From: CAIUSP01 sp964594365
GTDB taxonomy: Bacteria; Actinomycetota; Thermoleophilia; Solirubrobacterales; 70-9
Assembly: GCA_964594365.1 (NCBI GenBank)
Contig: CAZQMB010000002.1
Location: 62,001 to 126,000, forward strand
Direction of reading: 5' to 3'
Length of the DNA stretch: 64,000 nucleotides
Position numbers and translations under genes: made by a program
Part shown: piece by piece, positions 32,257-40,104 of the stretch
Numbering within the stretch: the first letter of the stretch is position 1
Layout: every line of letters begins with the position of its first letter
Notes under the pieces: generated by a model
What the model saw: the letters and a program-made list of their open reading frames with translations, nothing else
Database searches by the model: none
What the model was told of the DNA's origin: nothing

Positions 32257-34038
32257 GTGAAGACTCTCCGCCGCCTGCTTTCTTTCCTGCGCCCCTACCG
32301 GCGCTCGCTCTGGTCTTCTCTGGGGCTGGCGTGGCTTGCGATGGGTATGACCGTTCTGATCCCATGGCTGCTCGGCGAGGCGGTCAACGCGATCGAGTCC
32401 GGGGACGAGTCGAAGCTGGTGCCGCTGGCAGGAGTGATCGTCGGTGCCGGAGTGATTCGCCTCGCTCTGACGGCGAGCCGGCGGGTGGTCGCAGGGAGAG
32501 TCTCCCTCGGGGTCGAGTACGACTTGCGGCAGAGGTTCTACGGCCACCTCCAGGAACTCGAACTCGGCTTCTTCGACGCACAGCAGACGGGTCAGCTGAT
32601 GTCGAGGGCGACGGTCGACCTCCAGTCGATCCGTTTCTTCCTCGGATACGGACTCATCTTCATCACCCAGAACCTCCTCACCATCATCTTGGCGTCGGCT
32701 GTGATGCTGGCGGTGAATCCGACGCTGGCCCTGCTGGCGCTCAGCCCATTGCCTCTCCTCGTCCTGACGGCCCGCAGATACAACCGCGTCTCGCGACCAG
32801 CACTGCAGGAGGTCCAGCAACGGGTTGCCGAGTTGACCGCCGATGCCGAGGAAAGCGTGTCGGGGATCCGGGTTATCAAGGCGTTCGCCCGCGAGGACTA
32901 CGTCAAGTCCGGCTTCCGGACCACCGTCGAGCGCGTATTCGACCAGAGCATCCGCGCCACGCGAATGCGCGCCTTCTACACGCCGACGATGGCGTTCCTG
33001 CCAACGATCGGAATAGCGGTGGTCCTCTTCCTCGGTGGCAGGGAGGTCATCAACGGCTCGATCTCTCTCGGTGAGTTCACCGCCTTCTACACCTACCTGC
33101 TCATCCTGAGTGCCCCGGTCCGAGTGCTCGGCTCCGCCTTGGGGATGGCGCAGCGAGCGGTCGCATCAGGCAACAGGCTGTTCGAGATCATCGATCGCAA
33201 GCCGAGCCTCAATCAGGCGCGCGATGCAGTGCCCCTGCCCGAGGGTGGAGGCGGTGCCATCAGGATGAGGGACGTCTCGCTGGTCTATCCCACCGCGGAA
33301 GAGGACGACACATCACTCGAGGACATCGACCTCGCCGTCGACGCCGGTCGCACGGTTGCCCTGGTGGGTCCTACCGCGTCGGGCAAGACGAGTCTCGCCG
33401 CGCTGGTGGCGCGACTCTACGACGTCTCGGCCGGGGTGGTCGAAGTCGATGGAATGGATGTCAGGCAGGTGGACCTCGCCTCGCTGCGATCGCAGGTTTC
33501 GTTCGTCGCAGACGACAGCTTCCTCTTCTCGGACACCGTTGCGAACAACATCGCATACGCGAACGTCGACGCAACCCGAGAGCAGATCGAAACCGCTGCA
33601 CGAAGGGCTCAGGCCGACCGGTTCATAGAAGATCTGCCCGACGGTTACGACACGATCGTCGGTGAGCGCGGGCTCACGCTCTCGGGCGGACAACGACAGC
33701 GGATCGCGATCGCCCGTGCCCTCTTGGCCGAGCCACGAATCCTCATCCTCGACGATGCCACCTCTTCGGTCGATGCGACCACCGAGGCCAGGATCAAGCA
33801 AGGCCTTCGTGAGGCTATGGAGGGAAGGACCACCCTGATCGTCGCTCATCGCCTCTCGACGATCTCTCTGGCGGACGAAATCGTGGTGATGGACGAAGGC
33901 AGGATCATCGACTCAGGCACCCACGAGGAGCTCTTGACCAGATGCAGCCTGTACTCGGAGATCGCCGAGAAGGGCCTCGAGGACTCCGTCTACCTGCAGC
34001 GCGACCTCGAGGAACGCGAGGAGATGGCGAAACTGTGA
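32257..34038 (+). CDS. ABC exporter half-transporter, degenerate-site subunit
   Basis: This 593-aa protein has six membrane helices (type IV exporter fold) followed by an ATPase domain with Walker A GPTASGKTSLAA, Q-loop region SFVADDSFLFSD, signature LSGGQRQRIAIARAL, Walker B LILDDATSSVD and H-loop VAHRLS. The catalytic Glu after Walker B is replaced by Asp (DD instead of DE), as in one subunit of heterodimeric exporters such as the TM287/288 type. The next gene overlaps it by GTGA and supplies the complementary subunit. The substrate is unknown; lipids or drugs are possible. Confidence 0.93.
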   Translation: MKTLRRLLSFLRPYRRSLWSSLGLAWLAMGMTVLIPWLLGEAVNAIESGDESKLVPLAGVIVGAGVIRLALTASRRVVAGRVSLGVEYDLRQRFYGHLQELELGFFDAQQTGQLMSRATVDLQSIRFFLGYGLIFITQNLLTIILASAVMLAVNPTLALLALSPLPLLVLTARRYNRVSRPALQEVQQRVAELTADAEESVSGIRVIKAFAREDYVKSGFRTTVERVFDQSIRATRMRAFYTPTMAFLPTIGIAVVLFLGGREVINGSISLGEFTAFYTYLLILSAPVRVLGSALGMAQRAVASGNRLFEIIDRKPSLNQARDAVPLPEGGGGAIRMRDVSLVYPTAEEDDTSLEDIDLAVDAGRTVALVGPTASGKTSLAALVARLYDVSAGVVEVDGMDVRQVDLASLRSQVSFVADDSFLFSDTVANNIAYANVDATREQIETAARRAQADRFIEDLPDGYDTIVGERGLTLSGGQRQRIAIARALLAEPRILILDDATSSVDATTEARIKQGLREAMEGRTTLIVAHRLSTISLADEIVVMDEGRIIDSGTHEELLTRCSLYSEIAEKGLEDSVYLQRDLEEREEMAKL

Positions 34039-35846
34039 GGCGACTGGGACAGAGAGTCTCCGAGGTATGGCGCGTCCTTCGAGGCGACGAAGGTCGCGGC
34101 AGGAAGGTCCGATGGTTGTTCGGCCTGCTCCGTCCGTACCGGGGGCGGGTTGCCCTCATGATGGTGGCGTTGCTATTCGCCACCGCGGCGGCGCTTGCTC
34201 CCCCCTACCTCGCAGGACAGGCAATCGACCGGGGCCTGATTCCCGGTGACATCCAGGCGCTGAACCTGATCGTGGCGGCCTTCCTCGTGACGGCGATCGT
34301 GTTCTGGGCTGCGACTTGGCTCCAGACCTATCTCGTCGGGTGGGTCGGCCAGAGGGTCCTGCAAGGACTTCGAGAGCGGATCTTCGCTCATATCCAGTCG
34401 ATGTCGCTCGGCTTCTTCACCAGGAACCGCCCCGGAGTACTGATCTCGCGTATGACCAACGACGTCGCGGCGCTGGATCAGTTGATCTCCGATGGGATCG
34501 TGACGCTGTTCTCATCCGTCCTGACTCTCGTCGGGGTAGTGGTGATCCTCCTGCTGCTCGATGTCGGTCTCGCCCTGGTCGTCTTTGCAACCTTCCCGCT
34601 TCTGGCGATTGCCAGCATCGTCTTCCGTGTGGCAGCAGCGGGCGCCTACCGGGCGACCCGAGAGCGGATCGCGGAAGTGACCTCCTATCTGCAGGAGACC
34701 CTCAGCGGAGTCAGGGTAGTGAGGAGCTTCGCTCAGGAGCCGCGTCACGTCGCCCGGATGGGAGAACTGAATGAGGCCAACCGGGCAGCCAACATGAAGA
34801 CCGTCTATCTGAACGCCTCCTACTTCCCGGCGGTGGAGTTCCTGTCCGCAGTCGGCACCGCGGTGATCATCGCCTACGGGGGCTACCAGGCACTGAATGG
34901 CGAGATCGAGGTGGGCGTGGTCGTCGCCTTCGTCGGTTACCTGCAGACCTTCTTCGACCCCATCCAGCAGCTCTCGAACCTCTACACCACCTATCAGCAG
35001 GGGATGGCCGCCCTGGACAAGATCTTCGAACTGCTGGAAACCGAACCCGACATGACCGACGCTCCCGATGCAATCGACCTCGGGAGGATCGACGGGAGAG
35101 TCACGCTCGATGACGTCTGGTTCTCATATCTCGAGCCCTCCGGTGACGATGAACCGGACTGGGCGCTTCGAGGGGTCGATCTCGAGATCCCTGCCGGGTC
35201 GAGCATCGCGCTGGTCGGCGAGACCGGGGCCGGAAAGTCGACCCTCGCAAAGCTGGTGGCCCGTTTCTATGACCCGCAGAAGGGAGCGGTCCAGGTCGAC
35301 GGACACGATCTACGCGAGGTCGATTCCCACTGTCTCCGAAGCCAGCTCGGGATCGTCCCGCAGGAGGGCTTCCTGTTCTCCGGCAGCGTGGCGGAGAACA
35401 TCGCATTCGGTCGTCCGGGAGCGTCGCTGGGGGAGATCGAAGAGGCTGCTTCGGTGATCGGAGCCGATGGATTCATCCGTCAGCTCCCCGATGGATACGA
35501 TGCCGAGGTCGGCGAGCGTGGCGTGGCGCTCTCAGCCGGACAACGCCAGTTGATCGCCTTTGCGCGGGCCCTGTTGGCCGAACCACGGATCCTGATCCTC
35601 GACGAAGCGACCTCCAACGTCGACGTGAGGACCGAGCGGACCATCGAACAGGGACTGGGGAAACTGCTCGAGGGTCGGACCTCGATCGTAATCGCCCACA
35701 GGCTCTCGACCATCCGTGATGCCGACATCATCTGCGTCCTCGAGCACGGCAGGGTGGCGGAAATCGGTACTCACGACGATCTGCTCGCGAGTGGCGGCAA
35801 GTACGCGGACCTCTACGGAAACTGGGCCGAGGTAGCTGCGGGCTGA
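34035..35846 (+). CDS. ABC exporter half-transporter, consensus-Walker subunit
   Basis: This 603-aa partner of the preceding gene has an N-terminal cytoplasmic helix, six membrane helices and an ATPase domain with Walker A GETGAGKSTLAKL, Q-loop LGIVPQEGFLFSG, Walker B LILDEATSNVD with the catalytic Glu, and H-loop IAHRLS. Its signature reads LSAGQRQLIAFARAL rather than LSGGQ. The heterodimer would therefore have one complete site (this Walker B with the partner's LSGGQ) and one degenerate site. GTG at 34035 overlaps the upstream stop; an earlier in-frame start at 33942 is inside the partner gene and rejected. Confidence 0.93.
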   Translation: MRRLGQRVSEVWRVLRGDEGRGRKVRWLFGLLRPYRGRVALMMVALLFATAAALAPPYLAGQAIDRGLIPGDIQALNLIVAAFLVTAIVFWAATWLQTYLVGWVGQRVLQGLRERIFAHIQSMSLGFFTRNRPGVLISRMTNDVAALDQLISDGIVTLFSSVLTLVGVVVILLLLDVGLALVVFATFPLLAIASIVFRVAAAGAYRATRERIAEVTSYLQETLSGVRVVRSFAQEPRHVARMGELNEANRAANMKTVYLNASYFPAVEFLSAVGTAVIIAYGGYQALNGEIEVGVVVAFVGYLQTFFDPIQQLSNLYTTYQQGMAALDKIFELLETEPDMTDAPDAIDLGRIDGRVTLDDVWFSYLEPSGDDEPDWALRGVDLEIPAGSSIALVGETGAGKSTLAKLVARFYDPQKGAVQVDGHDLREVDSHCLRSQLGIVPQEGFLFSGSVAENIAFGRPGASLGEIEEAASVIGADGFIRQLPDGYDAEVGERGVALSAGQRQLIAFARALLAEPRILILDEATSNVDVRTERTIEQGLGKLLEGRTSIVIAHRLSTIRDADIICVLEHGRVAEIGTHDDLLASGGKYADLYGNWAEVAAG

Positions 35847-35883
35847 GAGGGTGGGAGTGATCCGACGCCTGAGGCGTCCGGGA

Positions 35884-36537
35884 TCATGGCGGTGCTATGC
35901 CGCCGCCGCCTCCGCCGGAGCTCCCGCCTCCGCCGGAGCTCCCGCCTCCGCCAGTCGTGCCACCACCAGTCGGTGCGACGTAGGTAGGTGCGGTCGAACC
36001 ACCGGTTGCCGTAGTGGAACCTGTGGTCGAAGTCTTCGATGTGCCGCACTCCTCGAAGCCGTAGGCCGCCGCTGCGGTCTCGGCGTCGGTTCGTGCGGTC
36101 GTGAGAGCGGTCTCGTAGACCGCAGTGTCGGTTCCGCGGTCGAGAGCGAGGCCGATCTTCTGCCCTGCCTCCACCTGGCTCTCGAGTCCCGTCAGATACT
36201 CATCGAGAGTGGCCCGGTCCTCGGTAGGAGGCCCCAGTTCCTTGAGTTGATCCAGCAGGCCCTGCCGCAGATCAGCGATCTCCGCGGCACCGCTGAATCC
36301 CTCGCCGGCATCCACGTACTGCTGGATAGCCGCGTTCGTCTCGGCACACCTCGCGTCGGCCTCGGCGATGAAGGCGGTCTTGCTCAAGGCCTCGGTCGCC
36401 TGAGTCTCGGTGCTCACCGCCGTGATCGGCAGGGTCGTCTCGGGCGAGTTGTCACCGCAGCCGACGAGGACGGCTCCAGCGACCGCACAAGCGGAAACGA
36501 CGCCGAGCAGGCGCCTCGGGGATCGATCGGATTGCAC
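35884..36537 (-). CDS. Predicted lipoprotein with a Gly/Ser-rich C-terminus
   Basis: This 217-aa protein starts at GTG 36537; upstream extension would run into the tRNA gene. The N-terminus is a signal peptide (SPRRLLGVVSACAVAGAVLVGC) with a lipobox ending LVGC, so it is probably anchored to the outer face of the membrane. The middle (residues about 45-160) is helical and contains a conserved-looking ADARCAETNAAI and a second Cys (FEECGT), perhaps disulfide bonded. The last roughly 55 residues are Thr/Gly/Ser-rich and end in tandem GGGGSS units. No function is recognised. Confidence 0.75.
   Translation of the reverse strand: MQSDRSPRRLLGVVSACAVAGAVLVGCGDNSPETTLPITAVSTETQATEALSKTAFIAEADARCAETNAAIQQYVDAGEGFSGAAEIADLRQGLLDQLKELGPPTEDRATLDEYLTGLESQVEAGQKIGLALDRGTDTAVYETALTTARTDAETAAAAYGFEECGTSKTSTTGSTTATGGSTAPTYVAPTGGGTTGGGGSSGGGGSSGGGGGGIAPP
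35908..35952. repeat. 18-bp tandem repeat in the lipoprotein gene
   Basis: The unit GCCTCCGCCGGAGCTCCC occurs at 35908-35925 and 35926-35943, with a partial third copy to 35952. It encodes the GGGGSS repeats of the lipoprotein tail on the minus strand. Such repeats can vary in copy number. Confidence 0.85.
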
Positions 36538-36621
36538 GGTCCTCACTGTCTGCGAAGGTAGCAAAGCACGCGGGCGGCCATTGGAGGCAGAGCGGAACTG
36601 CCACCGCAGATGGCTTGGATA

Positions 36622-36692
36622 CTGGGCCCCAGGGATTTGAACCCCGACTACCTCGTCCAGAGCGAGGCGTGCTGCCATTACACCAGGGCCCA
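36622..36692 (-). tRNA. tRNA-Gln (CUG anticodon)
   Basis: A 71-nt cloverleaf is visible on the minus strand: acceptor TGGGCCC/GGGCCCA with discriminator G, D-stem GTGT/GCAC, anticodon stem CCTCG/CGAGG around loop CTCTGGA (anticodon CTG), and a T-arm with TTCAAAT. No CCA is encoded. It lies about 80 bp downstream of the trkA pair. Confidence 0.93.
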
Positions 36693-36772
36693 ACGTGAAC
36701 TCCGCTCGATCGTGCGGAAGCGCCGGTGCGCGTCCGACAGGCTACCGTTTCGCGGCCCTGCCGAGGCGGTCG

Positions 36773-37447
36773 CTAAGCGGAGAAGAGGCTCTGGAGCTCG
36801 GCTTCCTTGCCGGGATCGAGAACAGCGAGGATCTCGTCGCCTGCCTCGAGGACCGTGTCTGGGCCGGGTACGAAACCCTTCTTGGCCCTGAGCACCGAGA
36901 TGAGCAGGCTCCCCTCGGGCATCGAGAGGTCTCCGACGCGCTTGCCTTCTCCAGACGAACCCTCCTGGAGTTCGAGCTCCACCACCTCCAGACCCTGATC
37001 GCCCAAGTCGAGCAGTTGGATGATTCCGTGCTTCGGGACCGAGTGCTCGACCATGCGAAGGATCAAATCGGTCGCCGAGACGTAGGGGCGTATGCCGAGC
37101 AGTTCGAACCATTCACGGTTGGCCGGGTAGTTGACTCGTGCGATCGTGTCCGCCACCTCGTACTTCTCCTTTGCGACCTGACAGATGAGGATGTTGTCCT
37201 CATCGTCACCCGTCACGGCGATCACGAGAGTCGCTCGCTCGATACCGGCGCGATCGAGCACCCACAGCTCCGTCGCGTCCCCGTAAGTCGCGGCGGCACC
37301 GAACTCTTGCTCGAGCGCCAGGTACCGCCCTCGATCGTTCTCGATCAGCGTCACCTCGTTGCCCTGCGAGACCAGCTCGCGAGTGAGGTTCCTTCCGACC
37401 TTCCCCCCACCTACGACGATTATGTAGCTAGCGGCCTCAGCGGCCAT
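36773..37447 (-). CDS. trkA: TrkA-family RCK regulator (TrkA_N + TrkA_C)
   Basis: This 224-aa cytoplasmic protein has a Rossmann nucleotide-binding RCK domain (IIVVGGGKVGRNLTREL, acidic END at the end of strand 2, DATE, AVTGDDEDNIL) and a C-terminal TrkA_C domain (VVELELQEGSS...GEGKRVGDLSMPEGSLLISVLR). Such proteins gate K+ transporters in response to NAD(H)/ATP. It is coupled by TGATG to a shorter TrkA paralogue and lies after two APC-Usp permeases, with no TrkH membrane subunit nearby. The arrangement resembles the mycobacterial ceoB-ceoC region. Confidence 0.9.
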   Translation of the reverse strand: MAAEAASYIIVVGGGKVGRNLTRELVSQGNEVTLIENDRGRYLALEQEFGAAATYGDATELWVLDRAGIERATLVIAVTGDDEDNILICQVAKEKYEVADTIARVNYPANREWFELLGIRPYVSATDLILRMVEHSVPKHGIIQLLDLGDQGLEVVELELQEGSSGEGKRVGDLSMPEGSLLISVLRAKKGFVPGPDTVLEAGDEILAVLDPGKEAELQSLFSA

Positions 37448-37887
37448 CAGTCATCCATCCCCGACGCCATCGCCCTGACCCGACCTTGGAGGAGTTCGAT
37501 TGCTGCGCGAGTCGGACATACGGTCGTGAGTCCGCGCTTGGCATACCACTCCGCACGAAGTGGATCCATCACCCTGGCGATCACCGTCTCGACCTCGTAC
37601 TTCCTCTCGGCGATCTGGGCGATCACGATATTCGTGTTGTCGCCGTCGGTCGACGCGATGAAGACATCGGCCTTGGCCACACCGGCCTCCTCGAGCGCAG
37701 ACGCCTCCAGCGCGGTACCGATGGTGAGAGTGCCGCCCGCCTCTGCAAAGTCCTTTCCGACCACGGCCTGGAGGCGACCCTCCGCCTCGGGATCCTCGTC
37801 CAGACACGAGACCTCGTGACCGTCCGCCAGCATCGCCGCTGCCAGCGACGACCCGGTCCTTCCGCATCCGACGATAAGAACGAACAT
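37447..37887 (-). CDS. trkA: TrkA-family RCK regulator, N-domain only
   Basis: This 146-aa protein contains only the RCK Rossmann domain: MFVLIVGCGRTGSSLAAAML, ASTDGDNTNIVIAQIAERKYEV and VIARVMDPLRAEWY. The TrkA_C domain found in the neighbour is absent, although the gene is not interrupted. Together they may form an asymmetric gating ring. The ATG at 37887 has TAGTAT eight bases upstream, suggesting a leaderless mRNA and a separate promoter within the transport module. Confidence 0.88.
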   Translation of the reverse strand: MFVLIVGCGRTGSSLAAAMLADGHEVSCLDEDPEAEGRLQAVVGKDFAEAGGTLTIGTALEASALEEAGVAKADVFIASTDGDNTNIVIAQIAERKYEVETVIARVMDPLRAEWYAKRGLTTVCPTRAAIELLQGRVRAMASGMDD

Positions 37888-37895
37888 CGGGTCTG

Positions 37896-37901
37896 ATACT
37901 A
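37896..37901 (-). promoter_or_regulatory. -10 element for the trkA pair, leaderless
   Basis: TAGTAT on the minus strand (37901-37896) lies eight bases before the ATG at 37887, in the only spacer (82 bp) of the transport module. No clear -35 is seen. Transcription would start at or beside the start codon. Confidence 0.5.
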
Positions 37902-37969
37902 CGCCTGTCCGACCTCCGACAGTGGCCGGATATCCCTCGCGAACGCTAGTTTGCGCCCGGCTGCAGAGC

Positions 37970-39907
37970 TCAGTCGGCGACCTGGGGGGAGCCCGGCTCA
38001 GGTGGTGCCGTGACGATCACCTGACACGGGGCACGCGTGAGCACATACTCGGTGATCGGTCCGATCTCCTTCGGGCGAGCGCCGCCGATTCCACCCAAGA
38101 GTGCACCACCGCGGGTCTTCGTGGGAGGCTCTCCTCCCATCACTATCGCCTCGAACCCTCCCTCGGAAGCGCGCCTGACGATCGCCTCACCTACGGACCT
38201 TCCGCGAACACACTCCCCGGTTACCTCGACTGCCTCGTACTCGGCAGCCACCTCTTTTGCCCGTTCGACTGCCCTGCGCGCATGCTGCTCGACTTCGCTG
38301 TCGAGTTCGGCGTCGAGCGGGAGGCTGAGGGGAACCTCGACCACGCACAGGATCTCCACCCGGGGGGGCGATTCCCCGGGCTGGACCTTCGCATCGGCGA
38401 GACGCCCGGCGGTTCCGACGATGTCGTCATCGAGTTCGTCACCGAATACCGGCACCAGTACGGCCCCGAGGTCCGGAACCACGGGCTCCTTCTTGAGCGC
38501 ATGCTCCGGAACGGTCACGCGGCGAGTGAGTGTCGTACCCGACACCACCTTCCGGTAGACGACATAGCCCACCAACCCGAAGAGCATCCACGAGCCACCG
38601 ATCCAGAAGGCACGGTCCTGCAACACGATGACCGCGATCCAACCTGCGATCGACACCACGGCTGCGATCAGCGTCGGGACCGGCAGGTCGCGGCCGGCGA
38701 TCTTGATGTTGAAGGGCACCCGGTAAGGACGTTCGTGATCCGGGTCGGTGAAACGCAGTCTGAGTATCGAGAGATGCGCGATGGCGATCGCGAGGATCGC
38801 CCCGAAGGCATAGATCCCGGCGAGCAGTTGGATATCCCCGGGAATCGCCAAGGCGACTGCGATCAGCGTCGCGATGGCGATCGCCACGTGGGGAGTGGCC
38901 TTGCGCCGGTGCAACTTCCCCAGCAGGCTCGGAATCTGGCGGTTGGTCGCCAACACGTACACGTGCCGTGAGAGCCCCAGCATCGAGGTGTTCGCGGCCC
39001 AGAAGAGGACCGGAACCGCCAACAGCACCACCAGCCACTGGAGGCCGTCCGAGAGGATCGTTGGCTCGAAGCTCCTCACCACCCCGAGGATCGGCTCCTC
39101 GGCGTAGGTGGTGCCCAGCGCGGTCATCGGAGCGCCTCCGGCAGTTATCTCTACCGGGACCGCCATCAGTGCGACGACGGCGATTCCCGCGTAGAAGAGC
39201 GGAACGAGGACCGTGGCGACGGAGATGGTCCGCTTCAGGTCCTGGCTCTCGAACGAGAGATCCGGAGCCAGGTCGCTGGCGGCCTCTATTCCGGCGAAAG
39301 CGATCGTCGAGAGCACCGCGGCCGTGATGATGTCGTCGACGCTGGGGCTGGTGAAGAGGTTCAGCTCCGCCGTGAGGGCGGACGGATCGAAGACCACGAC
39401 CAGCCCGACCACGATCACGATGAGTTGGAGGCCCAGGTCGGCGAGGGCGATCAGCATCAATCTCCCCTGCCTGCTGCGGCCGGTCACCCCCATCACGTTC
39501 ATCACACCCGCCGCAACGATTACCGCGATCGCGACCACTGTCTCGGGGAGGCCACCGGAGAAGGAGTCGGAGACGGGCGTCAGATAGTGGGCGACACTCA
39601 CGGCGGCAGCCGCGATGACGATGAGGTAATCGATGAGGATTGCCCATCCGGCGATGAAGCTGATCAACTCGTTGAAGGCATGCCGGGCGAAGGTGGAGGA
39701 GCCACCCCGCTCCCGGAACATCGCTCCTCCTTCGACGTAGGACATGGTGGTCAGAGCGAACACCAGCCCCGCACCGAGGAGGATCAACGGGGTGAGGCCC
39801 AACCCCTTACCGGCGATCACCCCCAACGAGAAGTAGATGGAGAATCCGACCGTCGTCGATGCGACGGCGTAGAGCAACGGGGGTCCGGTCAGCTTGCCGA
39901 GTTTCAC
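37970..39907 (-). CDS. APC-family permease with C-terminal Usp-like domain (second copy)
   Basis: This 645-aa protein has about twelve membrane helices of the amino acid-polyamine-organocation fold (GFSIYFSLGVIAGKGLGLTP, RGGSSTFARHAFNELISFIAGW, AFAGIEAASDLAPDL). A cytoplasmic domain of about 170 residues follows with the universal-stress-protein pattern ending ITEYVLTRAPCQVIV. The Usp nucleotide loop carries a Gly-rich insertion (RGGALLGGIGGARPKEIGP). The same two-part architecture occurs in the K+ transporter KimA and in mycobacterial Rv2690c-type proteins beside trkA genes. K+ or amino acid transport is inferred. It is coupled to the 66-aa gene by GTGA. Confidence 0.87.
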   Translation of the reverse strand: MKLGKLTGPPLLYAVASTTVGFSIYFSLGVIAGKGLGLTPLILLGAGLVFALTTMSYVEGGAMFRERGGSSTFARHAFNELISFIAGWAILIDYLIVIAAAAVSVAHYLTPVSDSFSGGLPETVVAIAVIVAAGVMNVMGVTGRSRQGRLMLIALADLGLQLIVIVVGLVVVFDPSALTAELNLFTSPSVDDIITAAVLSTIAFAGIEAASDLAPDLSFESQDLKRTISVATVLVPLFYAGIAVVALMAVPVEITAGGAPMTALGTTYAEEPILGVVRSFEPTILSDGLQWLVVLLAVPVLFWAANTSMLGLSRHVYVLATNRQIPSLLGKLHRRKATPHVAIAIATLIAVALAIPGDIQLLAGIYAFGAILAIAIAHLSILRLRFTDPDHERPYRVPFNIKIAGRDLPVPTLIAAVVSIAGWIAVIVLQDRAFWIGGSWMLFGLVGYVVYRKVVSGTTLTRRVTVPEHALKKEPVVPDLGAVLVPVFGDELDDDIVGTAGRLADAKVQPGESPPRVEILCVVEVPLSLPLDAELDSEVEQHARRAVERAKEVAAEYEAVEVTGECVRGRSVGEAIVRRASEGGFEAIVMGGEPPTKTRGGALLGGIGGARPKEIGPITEYVLTRAPCQVIVTAPPEPGSPQVAD

Positions 39908-40104
39908 TTGCGACCCGATATGTAGAGACGGCCGATCCCCAGTCCGATGAACAGGAGTCCGAACAGGAACCCGGCCGATGTGATGCTGCCACCGCGTGAG
40001 AACGTGAGGGCGAGGATGATCACCCCGAACCCGATGATGGTCACCGAGAAGGCCCTGACCGCCATCCTGTAGCCGTCCTCCGGCCCCTTGCCCTGGCTGC
40101 TCAT
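39904..40104 (-). CDS. 66-aa two-helix membrane protein between the permeases
   Basis: This small protein has two hydrophobic helices (AVRAFSVTIIGFGVIILALTF and AGFLFGLLFIGLGIGRLYI) separated by SRGGS, ending in a basic SGRK. The ATG at 40104 overlaps the upstream permease stop (ATGA), and its own stop overlaps the start of the second permease (GTGA). Translation of all three is thus coupled, which suggests a stoichiometric accessory subunit. The family is not named to my knowledge. A longer in-frame start exists but lies in the upstream gene. Confidence 0.8.
   Translation of the reverse strand: MSSQGKGPEDGYRMAVRAFSVTIIGFGVIILALTFSRGGSITSAGFLFGLLFIGLGIGRLYISGRK

Noticed and set aside
36538..36693. 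Upstream extension of the lipoprotein gene to 36693
   Set aside because: It would read through the tRNA-Gln gene; the signal peptide begins right after the GTG at 36537.
38439..39647. 402-codon open frame on the minus strand
   Set aside because: Same strand but another frame of the APC-Usp permease; almost no hydrophobic segments, very Arg-rich, typical GC shadow.
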